Assembly: GCA_028095005.1 (NCBI GenBank)
Contig: CM051461.1
Coordinates: forward strand, 162,226,574 to 162,290,573
Length of the DNA: 64,000 nt
Source of the DNA: Rhynchospora pubera
Lineage: Eukaryota > Streptophyta > Magnoliopsida > Poales > Cyperaceae
Reading direction: 5' to 3'
Part shown: in pieces, positions 23,101 through 34,511 of the stretch
Position numbering within the stretch: the stretch's first letter is position 1
Layout of the letters: each line of letters begins with the position of its first letter
Program-made: the position numbers and the translations under genes
The notes under the pieces: generated by a model
Told to the model about the DNA's origin: nothing
Database searches by the model: none
What the model saw: the letters and a program-made list of their open reading frames with translations, nothing else

Positions 23101-26100
23101 TAATTATATCTTGACAATTAAATATATCATTTTAAGTATGGCACCGCAAAACATTTCCCGATCCACTAGGGCTGGTGGTACTGTCCTGACTCAAAACAAA
23201 AGTCCATCAATGATTAAATGTGGAGAGACACTTGCGCAAATCCAACCATCCACATGAGGAAACTAAGACATTGCATTTAGCGAAAATAAACAGATCTCAC
23301 CACTACTCCCGTATCACATCACGTTGAAAATAAAAGGGGCCTACAAGTGTATTACTGCCTCGTCCTATTCCTTGTACACTTGGTCCACTATTAGGTCATT
23401 CCAGCTACATATATACATCAATAAATCTGTACCATACGTCTAGTGGGCCTTCATCTTCAATTATTTGATGGCTTAGTATTACTAATCACCAAGAATGATA
23501 TTCTTGGTTTTCTCTCTTGGGTCTTAAGTACATAATGAAATTTAATTCTTATTAGTAGTTAAAGTTTGTATCAAAGGATATTCATTGATAAATCCAATAT
23601 GGCTTTATTAAACACTATGGGCCCGTTTGGCAACCATAAATTTAGTTTGACTCCTACATCAACAAGATAACCTATGGATCTTGCATCGGTAAATAATTTT
23701 GGGGTCAACGGAATTAGCACTACCTCCCTAACTTGACCATGTCTTATTTGAGCATTCTTCAACATAAAAAAAATTATATTGTATCTGAAGAGAAACATCT
23801 TGAGAATAAACCTTAAAAATTTTCAAATTTCAAATTTCAAAATTTCAAATTCAAGATTTCAAATTTTAAATTTCAAAATTTAAATTTAAATTTTCAACTT
23901 TTAAAAATTTTAAAATTTTTTAAATTTCAACTTTAAATTTATTTCTAATTTTAAATTTTTTAAAATTTCAACTTTTTAATTTATTTCAAATTTTAAACTT
24001 TTTGATCACTAACTTTAACCTATTATGCCAAAACAATTACTAATTTTAAGTTAGTACTATCTTTTACTAACTTTAACCTCAAACACTAATTCAAAAATGT
24101 TAACTTTAACTCTTGATCTCACTAAACTTTGATGTTGCCAAACGACCCCATTATGATAATTAACCTTCAAGGCTCCAACCTAGAGGCATAATATTATGGA
24201 TTAAAAACAGGGTCACAGGAGCACCAAGTTGACAGCACCCCTTAAATAATGATCGTTTCTTATCATCTCTCGGGCGTCCAGGTTCAGAATTTCATGTGGA
24301 TAGATACTTTTAACTAAACTAGTTATTCCATATTATATGTTCATTGTTGAATACTTGAATGTCAGTATGCCTGCTATACCGAGCGTAATCGTGACATTTC
24401 ATTGGCTTAGTTAACACGTAAGAACAAGAGGTCCATAATAGCTATAGGATATGGTGAGTGAATTATTGAGCAATTTGGTATATCAACTGTTTTTAATTGG
24501 AATAGTAGACAAAAACATTGCTTTCAATGAATAATCATTTATGCTGTTTCCAGAGTCAGTCTGACTTCTTAACTGAATGATATCTAAAAAGTTTTCTTAA
24601 TGTGGACCTTTAGGAATTATCAACTACAGGAGCACTGAAAAAGGATGAATTATTAGTCATTAATTGTTAGCTACGTTCATTGTTATGTCATTCTCCTTAT
24701 TTGGACCAATGATAAGCAGTGTTGCATGCTTGCAAGGAAGTACCAAATGAAAAGGTAGGTACATCACAAGAAAGGAAATATGCATACCGGAATTGCTTTG
24801 TGTGAGGTAGCTTTTGCTTTTTGCCCTTTTTCATGCCTGATTCAGAATCTACATCCCCGTCGTAAAGCATCTCAGGATCCGACGGCAACTCGAATCCTCT
24901 CTTTCGCCACGCCGCCACCACTACGGCAGCAATCTGCGTTAGTGGACTTCCAACCAACTTCTTAAATCGATACCTTGTTGTACCTGCCAGAAACACGCTC
25001 AACCCTATAACTATTGCCAATGCACACACGCCGTATCCCCATTTCCTCCCGAGGTTATCTTGCACGTACACCAAAACCGTCACAGCTAGTAAAGACCCAA
25101 GACTAATGAAAAAAAAGAACCAACTGAAGAAGCGCATCATCTGCTTTTTTTCTGATTTGTCTGCATCGTCAAATTGGTCTGAGCCAAAACCTGACACGCT
25201 CGACTTGAGACCACCTGTGCCTAAAGCAGTGAGATAGAGTGCTAAGTACAGAACGCCAAGTTGGCCGGCAGTTGCTTTTACACAACTGCCAGATGCTGGG
25301 TTGGCGCATGGAGGTGGCCGTAGACCAGGTGCAGCTGTTGATATTGTTAGGATAGTCACACCCTGGAATAGTGACAAGTTCAAAAAAAAAAAAAAAGGTT
25401 CAATGGTTAGCTTCTTGGAATCATAAAACATCTTTGGGCCGGTATTTGTCTGATTCACCCCATGGCAACTTCCAATGGGTCACGTTGCAACTGTTTGGCA
25501 ATTGTTTTTCTAGATGGAATTATAGACAGATAACTTGTTTTTTTATCCCAAAATAATTGTTCTGTCAACGTCGTGTAAATAGATGAAAACAATTGCTTAT
25601 CGAAATTGGACTGTTCAAATTGTAACGTTTGGGTAAGAATCTAAAGGATACAACAAGTCAAAAAAGCCTGTTATTTTTGGTATATAACAGCAACGGTCAT
25701 ACTTTTTAATTTGACTGTATTTGAATTTTCCAAGAAAATTGCCCGCAAGTAATTGTAAGATGGGGCCCACTAAATAAAAGGGATCGTATTCACTTTTAGG
25801 AATCAATCATGCAAAAATAATAAGCTAAAAGATAAGGATAATTAATCAATTAGATTATTCTACTTACGCATGCTTGTACCGCGGCAAATATTCCAATTGT
25901 CAGATACCTATAAATTTTAAAAGATAAAAAAGCTAAAAATAAACATTTGAAATTTAGATGATGATAAGGCTTTATTCCGTAATACATACTTATTACTTAT
26001 ATTAACTAAGAGCGAGATTTCAGTGCCATCAATTTTTGTGATACAAGTTGCTACAATTTTATATTTTTATCAATATTTAAAATATTTAAAATTCAAACAC

Positions 26101-26953
26101 TGAATCCAAACTATTGATCTTGTTCAATTTAACGAGGGATGCGTTTCAATATATATTTTTTAAAATTTGGAGTTGGTTTGATGCTCGATCAAATAGTCAA
26201 TAAATGAACAAATATGGTTAATAATGATAGCTTAATTATAATACGTTCATCATTTGGTCATTTGATCAAGTATCAAATTAACTCTAAATTTTATAAAACT
26301 TATGCAGAAAATGCATCGCTCGTTGAATTGAATTTGATTAACGGTTTAGATTCAGCTAGCGTTTGAATTTAAAAAAATTTAAATATTGATAAAATATGAA
26401 GTTGTAGTAATTTATAATATTCAAATTAAAAGTGATGGTACTTAACCTGGCTCATTAACTACAAAAAAGGAATGACTATAGAAAAGCAAACTCACCTGCC
26501 AAGATAAGTGTCAGCGATGAAACCACCGAACAGACACAGCATAAAAGAAGTACCCAAAAAGTTTGTGACCGCATTGGCCGACATCGCATTGCCGAGATGC
26601 ATAGTCCCGGTGAGGTAAGTCACAAGGTTCACTGCTATGCCAAGCGTTGTGAGTCTCTCACACAGCTCCACACCTTTTACATACAACAGTTCAGTCTCCA
26701 AAACATAACATGAACTAATTCAATAAAAACTAATGCTAAAAAATGTGCTCGATGAAAAGTAATATCAAGTTGGGATATGAATTTATTATGCTACAACCCC
26801 TCTAACATGAATACGGTGAAAAAAAGATGCACCTAAAATCATCGCAGCACTAGCCCAGCCGCCGGTGAAGGATCGGACAGCAGGACGGCCTTTGAAGTCC
26901 CAGGCATCAGAGAGGGTTTTGGAGGCGGAGTTAGTGTCTGGTAAGGAGGCCAT
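20113..26953 (-). CDS. NPF6.3-like: NRT1.1/CHL1-type NPF transporter, copy A (587 aa, intact, His356-to-Tyr)
   Basis: Proton-coupled anion transporter of the NPF (PTR) family, closest by motif to Arabidopsis NRT1.1/CHL1, a plasma-membrane nitrate transporter and sensor. Exons on the minus strand: 26953-26833, 26673-26496, 25907-25868, 25362-24788, 20962-20113; all junctions GT-AG and in frame. Visible NRT1.1 landmarks: proton-coupling ExxER (E43, E46, R47), the phosphorylated Thr101 equivalent in RYLT (T103), Lys164 equivalent (K166), QFDD after SGFGSD, and Glu476 equivalent (E470). The nitrate-binding His356 of NRT1.1 is Tyr here: FWTVYAQ, Y355. The conserved RECPKGMK segment is present (483-490). 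Length matches the family. Exon 3 is only 40 nt; intron 4 is about 3.8 kb and intron 2 hosts a MITE. The paralogue lies at 34512-38026. Function as a transporter is very likely; nitrate selectivity is doubtful. Confidence 0.95.
23619..24149. mobile_element. Probable MITE within intron 4 of NPF copy A
   Basis: The ends pair as GGGCCCGTTTGGCAACCAT and, on the opposite strand, GGGGTCGTTTGGCAACATC. The interior (about 23811-24000) is a low-complexity run of TTTCAAATTT-type units. No clear target-site duplication was found, so the family is unassigned. Confidence 0.5.
26020..26453. mobile_element. Mutator-like foldback MITE, 434 bp, in intron 2 of NPF copy A
   Basis: Long inverted halves (GAGCGAG...GTGCCATCA on the left; GAGCCAG...GTACCATCA on the opposite strand at the right) are flanked by ATTAACTAA and ATTAACTAC, an 8-of-9 match typical of Mutator insertion. 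Its length equals that of the element at 476-909, with shared internal segments around GATGCATTTTC and TAGAGTTAATTTGATAC. It explains most of the size difference between intron 2 here (588 bp) and in copy B (126 bp). Confidence 0.8.
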
Positions 26954-27107
26954 TTTGGTTTCTTCGGTTTATTATTGTTGCTTGTTATTTCAGTTTCTTG
27001 TATGATTGGGAGGGATCAAAGGAGGGATAAAATGGGGACCGGGGAGCAGGATACAGAGAGTGAAGGCGGTTGGTTGAGACGAGTTAATGCTACAAAGAAG
27101 AGTGCAT

Positions 27108-27116
27108 TATTTATAG
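27108..27116 (-). promoter_or_regulatory. Putative TATA box of NPF copy A
   Basis: CTATAAATA on the minus strand, about 155 nt upstream of the start codon. The same motif occurs at nearly the same distance upstream of the second NPF gene (38177-38185), with a shared GGTTGAG-CGAGTTAATGC segment next to it. Confidence 0.6.
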
Positions 27117-27809
27117 AGGGAAGTGTAGCCTGACTGAGAATTCTCATCACTGGAGCAATCAGTAAGAAATATATTAATATTGAGGTTATTATATTGGTCA
27201 ATATCTCGGCCGTTTGTTAAATCCGACGGATGAGATTATTTACGATTTGCCCGAATTTCTGCCCAATCTGACCGTTCCATTCGTCCCTCTTTCTCTCACG
27301 CAGACACATGACTCTCGTCGGACCAGGGGCGGATAAATGCAGCCAGAAATACTGACCTCAATTTAATGAAACTTGTGGTCTATCTAACCCAACATTTTGC
27401 TTACCTTTTTGTTGTGGTAAAATTCCAAGTTAAAGTATGTTATTAGATTTGGAAATTTCAAGGGCTATTTTTTTATTTTTGGAACTAAGTATGGAGCGCC
27501 TACCACTTCTCTTTTTGTTCAAAAAAAAAAAAAAATTTATATTACAGCATTATCAAGTCAACTAATTTCAGCATCATCTGTTTATCAATAGAAATTAAAA
27601 CTAAACTTGCACCATGGACCCCTATTTTGCACTTTGCACCTCTACCCTCAACACCTCACTTGCCACAGAATCTAATGGAATTACAGTTCAACCACAAACT
27701 CAATTAGCCAATCACAATTACAAACTAAAGAAAATAAAGGTCTGAGATGATGAAAAGAAACGCAGAATCATGGAGTCAGTATACTATTCCTCAAAGATTC
27801 TGGTTATCA

Positions 27810-28095
27810 AATCGGAACGTCGGGGAAAACAATGGATATCATTTGGGCTGCTGTTTTTTGGGCTATTTGGAAGGAAAGAAATGCAAGCATCTTTAACGCG
27901 GTTTCTAGGCAACCAGTTTATTTACTGCACTAGATGGCTGTGCATTCCTGGAACTTGCTAGCATAGCTATTTTTTATTACTTCCTCTCCTACTATTTCCT
28001 TTTGTAATTTGTAAATATTTTTTTATTAATAAATTTCTGCTGGTATGACAATCACCAACTGGCCCTAAAAAAAAAAAATAAAAAAAAATAAAATT
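27810..28095 (+). pseudogene. 5'-truncated LINE (L1-type) 3' end
   Basis: One frame with several breaks reads as the end of a plant LINE ORF2: tryptophan-rich WAVFWAIWKERNASIFN-like text at about 27840-27890, typical of the C-terminal region of these reverse transcriptase proteins. It is followed by a stop, a roughly 110-nt 3' UTR and an A-rich tail at 28067-28093. This is the usual form of a 5'-truncated LINE insertion. The upstream limit and target-site duplication could not be fixed. Confidence 0.6.
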
Positions 28096-28944
28096 CCCAC
28101 TGCTTCTTTCTCCATCTATCTAATCTAAGCATTTCCTCCGATTGTAGAAAAATTTCAAGGGCTATTTTGTAAAATATCAAGTTTTAGATATTGTTTCTTT
28201 CTAATATTGATTGTAGAGTTTAATGTATTATGGTTTCCTTGGATATCCATGCGTATTGTGTGTCAGCTGGAACCAATTTGGCTTAAATTGAAACTGATAT
28301 ATTATTTGTTTTTAATCCAAGATGCTAGAAAGAATTGTTTAGAAAATAGACAGTGTCATCAAATCTTGTTCTCATGGTGCATATATTAGTGGATAAACAT
28401 CATTTGGCTTGATGACAATTCACTTCGTGCAATCCGAGCAATTCAATTTTATTGGAATATTAAACCAAAATATTGAACCTCTAATAAAAGATAATTAAAG
28501 AGTTCCTTGCTGATTGGTTTTTACATAGGTGTACTAGTTTTGAAGTTTTATCATTGATAGTGTGAAAAGCAACATAATGTTCTATGCAAATATCATATGA
28601 ATTAGATTCTATCAAAAAAAAAAAAAAAAAAGAATCCTGAATACTTTTCTTTTTTAGATATAAAATAGATGAGGTCTAAAAAGTATTTTTTTTGGCAGAA
28701 ATTGACAGTGTTTTGACTGCTAAGAAATACTTTGAACTTGATCTGTAGCTAAGCTCAAGCCAATGTAATGGTATTCAAAACTGCTGCAATTAGTGAAAGG
28801 TTTTGTTTCTTTTTACAACTGTGCATTCTTTTAATAAACACTCTATATTCGTATTATATTTGAAAGCAAAGTATTAGAATGTAAATTGCAAATGAGTTAA
28901 GAAATAATAATATTAACTATGCCAATTTTATATTTGGCTTAGAA

Positions 28945-29098
28945 CATGGGCGGAGGCAGAATTTTAGAATAAGGGAACAAAGAGTTACTTATACTAAAAT
29001 TTTAAGATTATAAGGGACAAATTAAATAAATCATATACTCATTTATAATTTATAGGAGGACAATTGTCCATTTTTCATTACATGTGGCTCCGCCACTG
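28945..29098. mobile_element. hAT MITE, 154 bp, perfect 8-bp TSD
   Basis: The right terminus reads CAGTGGCGGAGCCAC on the opposite strand and the left is a diverged CATGGGCGGAGGCAG. GCTTAGAA flanks both ends exactly (28937-28944 and 29099-29106). The terminal motif is that of a common plant hAT MITE group also seen at 39549-39735 and 42493-46968. Confidence 0.8.
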
Positions 29099-29440
29099 GC
29101 TTAGAAGACTCATCTAGTGCTTATATATGCAACAAATTAATTTGGTTTGTGAAGTAGTTTCGAACAATTTAGGTCCAACTAATTTGAACTCAATTATATA
29201 TAACTGATTTTGAACTCGATAGCTCAGTTTATTAACAAGACTGATAAGGACCATCACAAATTTTTATCATCAACATCATCACAAACTACTTCCTATTTTC
29301 AACGATTTTTGTCCAACTCCGTACTAACAAATTTTCTGTTTCTATTAGAGTACTTTCTTTCTTCATGCTACTTCACCTTCACCCCTTCACTTGTCACTCC
29401 CTACCACTCACCCTCTTGTGTCCCCTTGTGCCACCAATTC

Positions 29441-31206
29441 TGTTAGAGTTATGTCCTAGAAGTCAATAATTTAATGACTTAATTATTAGTTTATGTTTTG
29501 GATGATATTTTATCATCTGTTCCTAGGTTTATTATTGACAGATCATTCAGGTTGAGGATCTGAATTGTAGATCTCTGTGGATCATTCTTTAGAATGACAA
29601 TAATAAATCTAAACGGTCCATAATCTTGATAATTAACGAGGAACATTAATTTTCATATAAGATTAATATGCAAGTTAAGTGATGATTAAGTTCTACAAAT
29701 CATAGGTAAAGAGTTACCAACTTGATTGCATATATATATGTTATGGAACATAGTACATGACTTGACCCAACGAAATAAATATATAGATTGTGTTATGTGT
29801 CATTATTTATTTCGTTATGATTTTGGTTCTAAGTTTGAGATGATTATCTTTTCCACATGAGGATATGTTCTATAAATCTCGTCTACCGCTGATTCCCGTT
29901 AAGGACTGCTATACGGACTTGATTTACGTTCTCTTGAATTGTGCGGGAAAAAACTAATCATCAAGAAAAACAGTATGTCCCTCATTAATTCACTTAGTGA
30001 GTGACGATATCTGTTTGGGCCCCTTGATGGAGTTGGATCGTATGCGCGCAACTAAGCAATCAACTCTAGATCAAGAAACGTATAATCTGCAAGAATGACA
30101 CATTCCTATCTTGGATTATACGATGATATCGTGAGACATAAGAATCAAAATAGAGAAATACTTTTATTCTCTTATGCATGATTGAAATATTGTAGCAGTA
30201 CACTATTTATGCGAATTGGAAATCATTACGTGTTGCTAGATACCGCTTATGATTATTGGAATTAAATAGCGATTTAATTCCATGTCCAACATAGCATAAA
30301 TCCTCAAAGGGTCACACCAAATAGAGTTTTGACCAAGACATTACATTATTTATTTATTCGCAATAGTGCATATTGCGAAAATATGATAAGTTGATTAATT
30401 AATTATATACCGTTATAATTAATTAAGTCAAATGGATCATATGGAAATAAATTAATGTATTAGCTTATCCTAGAATAATTATTAATTAGTTAATAATTAT
30501 TTTAGCTCAACACAATTTAATATAAATAGTTATATTGTTTAATTGGGCCAATATTTATGTATTAAATGTATAGCCCAATTGAAGAGCATTTGGAGGAGCT
30601 TCTAATTATGTGAATTAGAGGCCTAATTAAATGAGTTGAGAGGCCCATGTGAGCCCATAATGAGGCCGGCCTTAGTGGTAGGTCAGAGTGGCATTCTTGT
30701 AAATAGATGGTAGGAGGTAGGTAGGGTTTGTGCACTATATAAGGAGGTGTATAGTAGCAAAATCCAACTTTCCCTCTTGATACACCTAGCCGCCACCTCT
30801 CTCTTCCCCATAGGCCGGCGCCTCTCTCTTCTCCTCTCTTCCATATGCTCATGTGTTGAGCTACAACTCTCCACCAAAATCAAATAGGTTGATTCTTGAA
30901 GAGGGTTGATCCTTAGGATTAGCTTTGTTCTAATCGAATCGCTAGCACGAATCGATTTAGACCTTGGTTAATCTCTAGGTGGACTCGAGGCGGCCATCAA
31001 CCATGGCGGAGGCGCAAGGAGAGCAACCCCATCGATTTCTAAACCGTAGGATCGAGCCCCGCGAATATGATTTCGCGGGAGGTACAATATTCCACCTATC
31101 TATTGGTGTCGATTGAACTTGAGTACTAGATCATCTCTTGCTCTTTGTTTAATTGGATTAATTAATGGTAATTAGTCACGAAATAAAATTGAGCGATTTC
31201 CTAACA
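29441..31206 (+). mobile_element. Solo LTR (1.77 kb) with perfect 5-bp TSD
   Basis: Starts TGTTAGAG and ends CTAACA, flanked on both sides by AATTC (29436-29440 and 31207-31211), an exact 5-bp target-site duplication. It aligns throughout with the LTR at 1339-3103, in the same orientation. CTATATAAGG near 30735 is the likely TATA box, followed by a pyrimidine-rich leader. Because the duplication closes directly around the single LTR, it is a solo LTR; the copia RNase H scrap just to its right belongs to other, older DNA. Confidence 0.9.
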
Positions 31207-31215
31207 AATTCCCCT

Positions 31216-31740
31216 CCCTCCCAAAGCGCACATGAAACTAGTTATAAATATGCTATTAGGTGTATATTTCGGTATTTGCGGGGTACAACCAACCATTGTC
31301 TTTGTTTTGGCGGTACAAACAACCTGACTTTGAAGACATATACGGATGTTGATTGGACCTATGACGTAGACACGAGAAAGTCTACATCCGGTTATTTGGT
31401 GTGTTTTGAAAATGGAGCCGTGTCATGGCAATCTAAGTCTAATTTGATTAAAAAAGTTCTTGCATGAATTGGACGTTCGGCAAGAAATGTATGTCTTGTT
31501 TTGTGATAGTCAAAGTGCAATTCATTTGAACAAAAATTCGATATTTTACTGTAAGTCCAAGAATACAAATTTGATGTATGATTGAATCCGTGATGTGTTT
31601 GAGAAAAGATAATTGATGTTGAAGAAGATCCACACGAGTGAGAATGATTTAGATATATCGAAGAAGCAATTATCGTCTTTGAAACTTGAAACTTGTTGTG
31701 AAAAGACGGATTTAGTTGATGGATGCGCTATATAAATCGG
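31216..31740 (+). pseudogene. Ty1/copia pol 3' fragment (RNase H), degenerate
   Basis: The first frame reads YAIRCIFRYLRGTTNHCL, followed by TYTDVDW and KSTSGYLVCFENGAVSWQSK, the copia RNase H signature. After a break at about 31465 further pieces appear in other frames (FCDSQSAIHL; IHTSENDLDI; a final LVDGCAI). There are multiple stops and frameshifts and no gag, integrase or LTR of its own. It is a relic of a Ty1/copia element into whose left edge the solo LTR at 29441-31206 later inserted. Confidence 0.75.
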
Positions 31741-31999
31741 GAGTTTGTCAAGTTCCCTCTTTTTTTTACTATTTCAACCTTTTGTAATATGTTTAGAGCA
31801 TAAGGACATTTCTGTAAAATGTAAAATATTTGGTTGATAAAATAAATTGAGAATATGGGCTCTGTATGCCCTCCGCCAAAAAATATATATCATCTCCTCT
31901 TTCTGTTCTCTCTTTGTGGGCGAGTTTTGTGCGAACACAAAAAAAAATTCCACCTCTCTCTCTTTGATCTCTGTACCACTCACGGTACCTCCACTCTCT

Positions 32000-32724
32000 C
32001 TCATCTATATTGTCATTATCAATTTTCATTATCAACTTAAATTTGGAAAGAGGGTCACTCCTGACTTATCATTGATTCCATATTTGACCTGGTAATAACG
32101 AAGCTTCGGCTAACATAATCGAAACGTCTGGTTCTCGTCATCTGCCAATTTTATCTATTTATGCAATTAAGCCTCAATAGAGGCGAAATTGGGGATTATG
32201 CAGAAATGAATGTTCGTTGCCTTCAACGATTCAAGTACGCTCCACATCATGAAAGACAACAACAATAAAGAATCAAACAGAAACAGTTTATAGCAGCACT
32301 AAACCTTCGAAAGCTGAAGTCATATATATGTAGCGTATTCTGTTTTTTTTTTATATTGGATGATGATCAAGGGACTGGATATCAACCTCGCTAAGTGGTT
32401 CGAAAAGACCTGCTAGTGGTGACTTTTCGATATGTGGGGGGGTTATTGGGAGGCTAGCTAGTGAGCCAAGCAGAGAAAATGTGATGGTTGTCGCAATTTT
32501 TTGTAGCCTCCGTTTGGATGCGTTGAAAAAAAGTAAGAAGAAGGAAAAAAAAAAGAAAAAAATTATAAACAATTCAAATTCTTTACAAAGTTACACACTT
32601 CTCAATATTTTTTTTCACTTCTTAACTTTTTCCCTTCTTCCCACACCTATCCAAACGGAGCCTACGTGAATTAATTTTCACATGATTCTGATACTGCCGA
32701 ATCTTGAACAATTCGAAATCATAG
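32000..32724 (+). pseudogene. Decayed duplicate of the ORP 3' end (intron 10 part + exon 11)
   Basis: 32375-32505 aligns with ORP exon 11 (TGGTTC..., GGTTATTGGGAGGC for the GGYWEA coding, GATGGTTGTC for the DGC coding). 32663-32724 aligns with its end (ATGATTCT-ATACTGC, then ACAATTC-AAATCATAG). Between them a MITE is inserted at 32506-32662. The upstream 32040-32090 aligns with ORP intron 10 (CTTATCATTGAT-CCATATTTGA at 32063 and 17008). Frameshifts and a stop make it non-coding, and no other ORP exon is present. Its place, just downstream-facing into a second NPF gene, mirrors the ORP-NPF arrangement at 17000-27000, so it marks the left end of a duplicated block. Confidence 0.88.
32506..32662. 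mobile_element. MITE (GGCTCCGTTTGGAT family) inside the ORP relic
   Basis: Ends are GCCTCCGTTTGGATG and, on the opposite strand, GGCTCCGTTTGGATAGG. It interrupts the alignment to ORP exon 11 cleanly. Related elements sit at 33739-33926, 49220-49367 and 58320-58476. The duplication at the ends is short and ambiguous (TA or a 3-mer). Confidence 0.75.
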
Positions 32725-33442
32725 TCAAATGCTCAATTAATGTGGCTATATATAATTACACTGCCGGCTCTTTATACTTGAACTACCAAATGGTTATACT
32801 GGATCTCCAGGAATTGCATTTTCGTTGATCAAAGTTAGAATTTTTGTTCACGTTGTTCTTCTAATTAGAACCAAAACTACTACATATTGAAATTGCTGTT
32901 TTAATTAACATAATAGACTGTCGGGTAATTGCTGTTTTACACTTGAATAGTGATACAATGTGAATAGTTTGATGTTTTTGTGAAGGTAAATCTAAATAAA
33001 TTGTACTGTATGTTTACACTTTCACAGTCCACTTTTGGACCGATGGGCGATGGTTTCAAGTCATTTTATAATCTCTAATTATGACAGATGGGCGATGGGC
33101 AATAAGATTTAAAACAAATTGGCGGTTTATAACATTATAATCTTCAAAAAAAAAATTTTGCAACTTAATTTGAGGATAAAAATTGAAATTCAAATATTTA
33201 ATCATGACATAATTGGCATCAAATCTACGACCATAAGATCTTATAACCAATTTGAGACTTCTAATTAATGGCTAAGGCAGTGAGGATAGAAGAAAATAGC
33301 TAGCAAAGAAAACTAACAACTAACGGTAACGGAGAGAGTGTGGGCCGAATTTTGAGCGGTGCAGAAATTCCACAGAATTTGAAATGTTTCCTCAGTAAGA
33401 AAATTATAAGATCGTCAATAACGAAAAAGATGGAGATTTGAC

Positions 33443-34185
33443 TAGGGCTACAGAGTTGAGTTTGAGTTAACACAAACACGACTTGACTGTTAAGTTAATA
33501 ACTAGAGTTGACTCGAAGATTCTTAGATAATTCAAAATTCAACTCGTCTTTTAACTCGAATCGACTCCGATATGTACCGCAAAATTCTATATTTTAATTT
33601 TAATATTAAAACTATTTGATATATATACAATAATATAAATAATGAAATTGCGGTATTTTAAATTTTTTATTGATTTGAAGCAAACTAAATTTTGAAACTT
33701 AATATGATGTATGCTGAAATTATTTAAAATGAATTATAGGCTCCGTTTGGATGGCTTCTTCCCGGAATAAGGAATAAGAAATAATCATTTTTACCAATAA
33801 ATTTATTTCTAACTATTCAAACTTTTCACAAAAGTTACACACTTCCCAATAAATTTACCCCCTCCCAATAAATTTATTCCCTTCTTCCTTCTTCCTACCT
33901 TATTCTCAACGCATCCAAACAGAGCCATAGGTAATAAAAAATTATTATAATTCTTTATGATTTTTAATACTCTTAAAAATGTTGATCACAATATTTAAAA
34001 TAGAAAATTATTATGTTACGAGTTGGCTCACAGGTTGACGAGTTGATCAATTGATTTCAACTTGAACTTGACCTCCTTAATCAATCAAGCTGACTCAATT
34101 CGAGTTCTACTAAATCGAGTTACAATCAATTTTTTGTCCAAATTCGAATATAACTCACGAGTTAAAATTTTTTTCCTCATCCCTA
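33443..34185. mobile_element. hAT-like element interrupted by a MITE
   Basis: Begins TAGGGCTACAGAG and ends, on the opposite strand, TAGGGATGAGG, with subterminal inverted GAGTT-GAGT and ACTCG repeats. The flanking octamers do not match well, so the ends are approximate. It occupies the same position relative to the second NPF gene as 18420-19547 does to the first, but the sequences differ enough that separate insertions are likelier. Confidence 0.5.
33739..33926. mobile_element. MITE (GGCTCCGTTTGGAT family), 3-bp TSD
   Basis: Starts GGCTCCGTTTGGATGGC and ends GCATCCAAACAGAGCC. ATA flanks both sides (33736-33738 and 33927-33929). It is nested within the hAT-like element at 33443-34185. Confidence 0.8.
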
Positions 34186-34511
34186 AATTTACAATGGAGT
34201 ACATGTCGATAATTCCTTAGAAATTGCACCAAAATTCACAAAATATTTCAAAAAATATAGTAAAGAAAAAGAAAATATTTTTAGAATCATAGCACGCTGT
34301 TACATATCTTCTTACCTTCTCTTTACATGGTCATTAAAAAATACACCTCTTACGAGGCTATTCTGATTTACCAAACAAACAGAACCACATATAGATTTAA
34401 AAAAGAAATTCAAAATGGTTACAGAGGGTAACATGCAATACAAATACCATATATATATATTTTTTATTCAAAAGGCACTTAGCAAATACAAATACCATAT
34501 GATTTGTACTA

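Noticed and set aside
31165..31467. Copia RNase H frame as the interior of the element owning the LTR at 29441-31206
   Set aside because: The 5-bp duplication AATTC closes exactly around the LTR, there is no primer-binding site after it, and the fragment is the wrong end of pol. The LTR is solo and the fragment older.
32343..32505. ORP relic as an expressed alternative exon
   Set aside because: Frameshifts, a stop and the MITE insertion; more than 14 kb from the ORP and beyond a gene on the opposite strand.
33443..34185. hAT-like element as the duplicated copy of the one at 18420-19547
   Set aside because: Terminal and internal sequences differ and the flanking octamers do not correspond; separate insertions are likelier, though an alignment would decide.
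27000..34500. A third NPF copy between the two genes
   Set aside because: No NPF exon motif was found on either strand in this interval.
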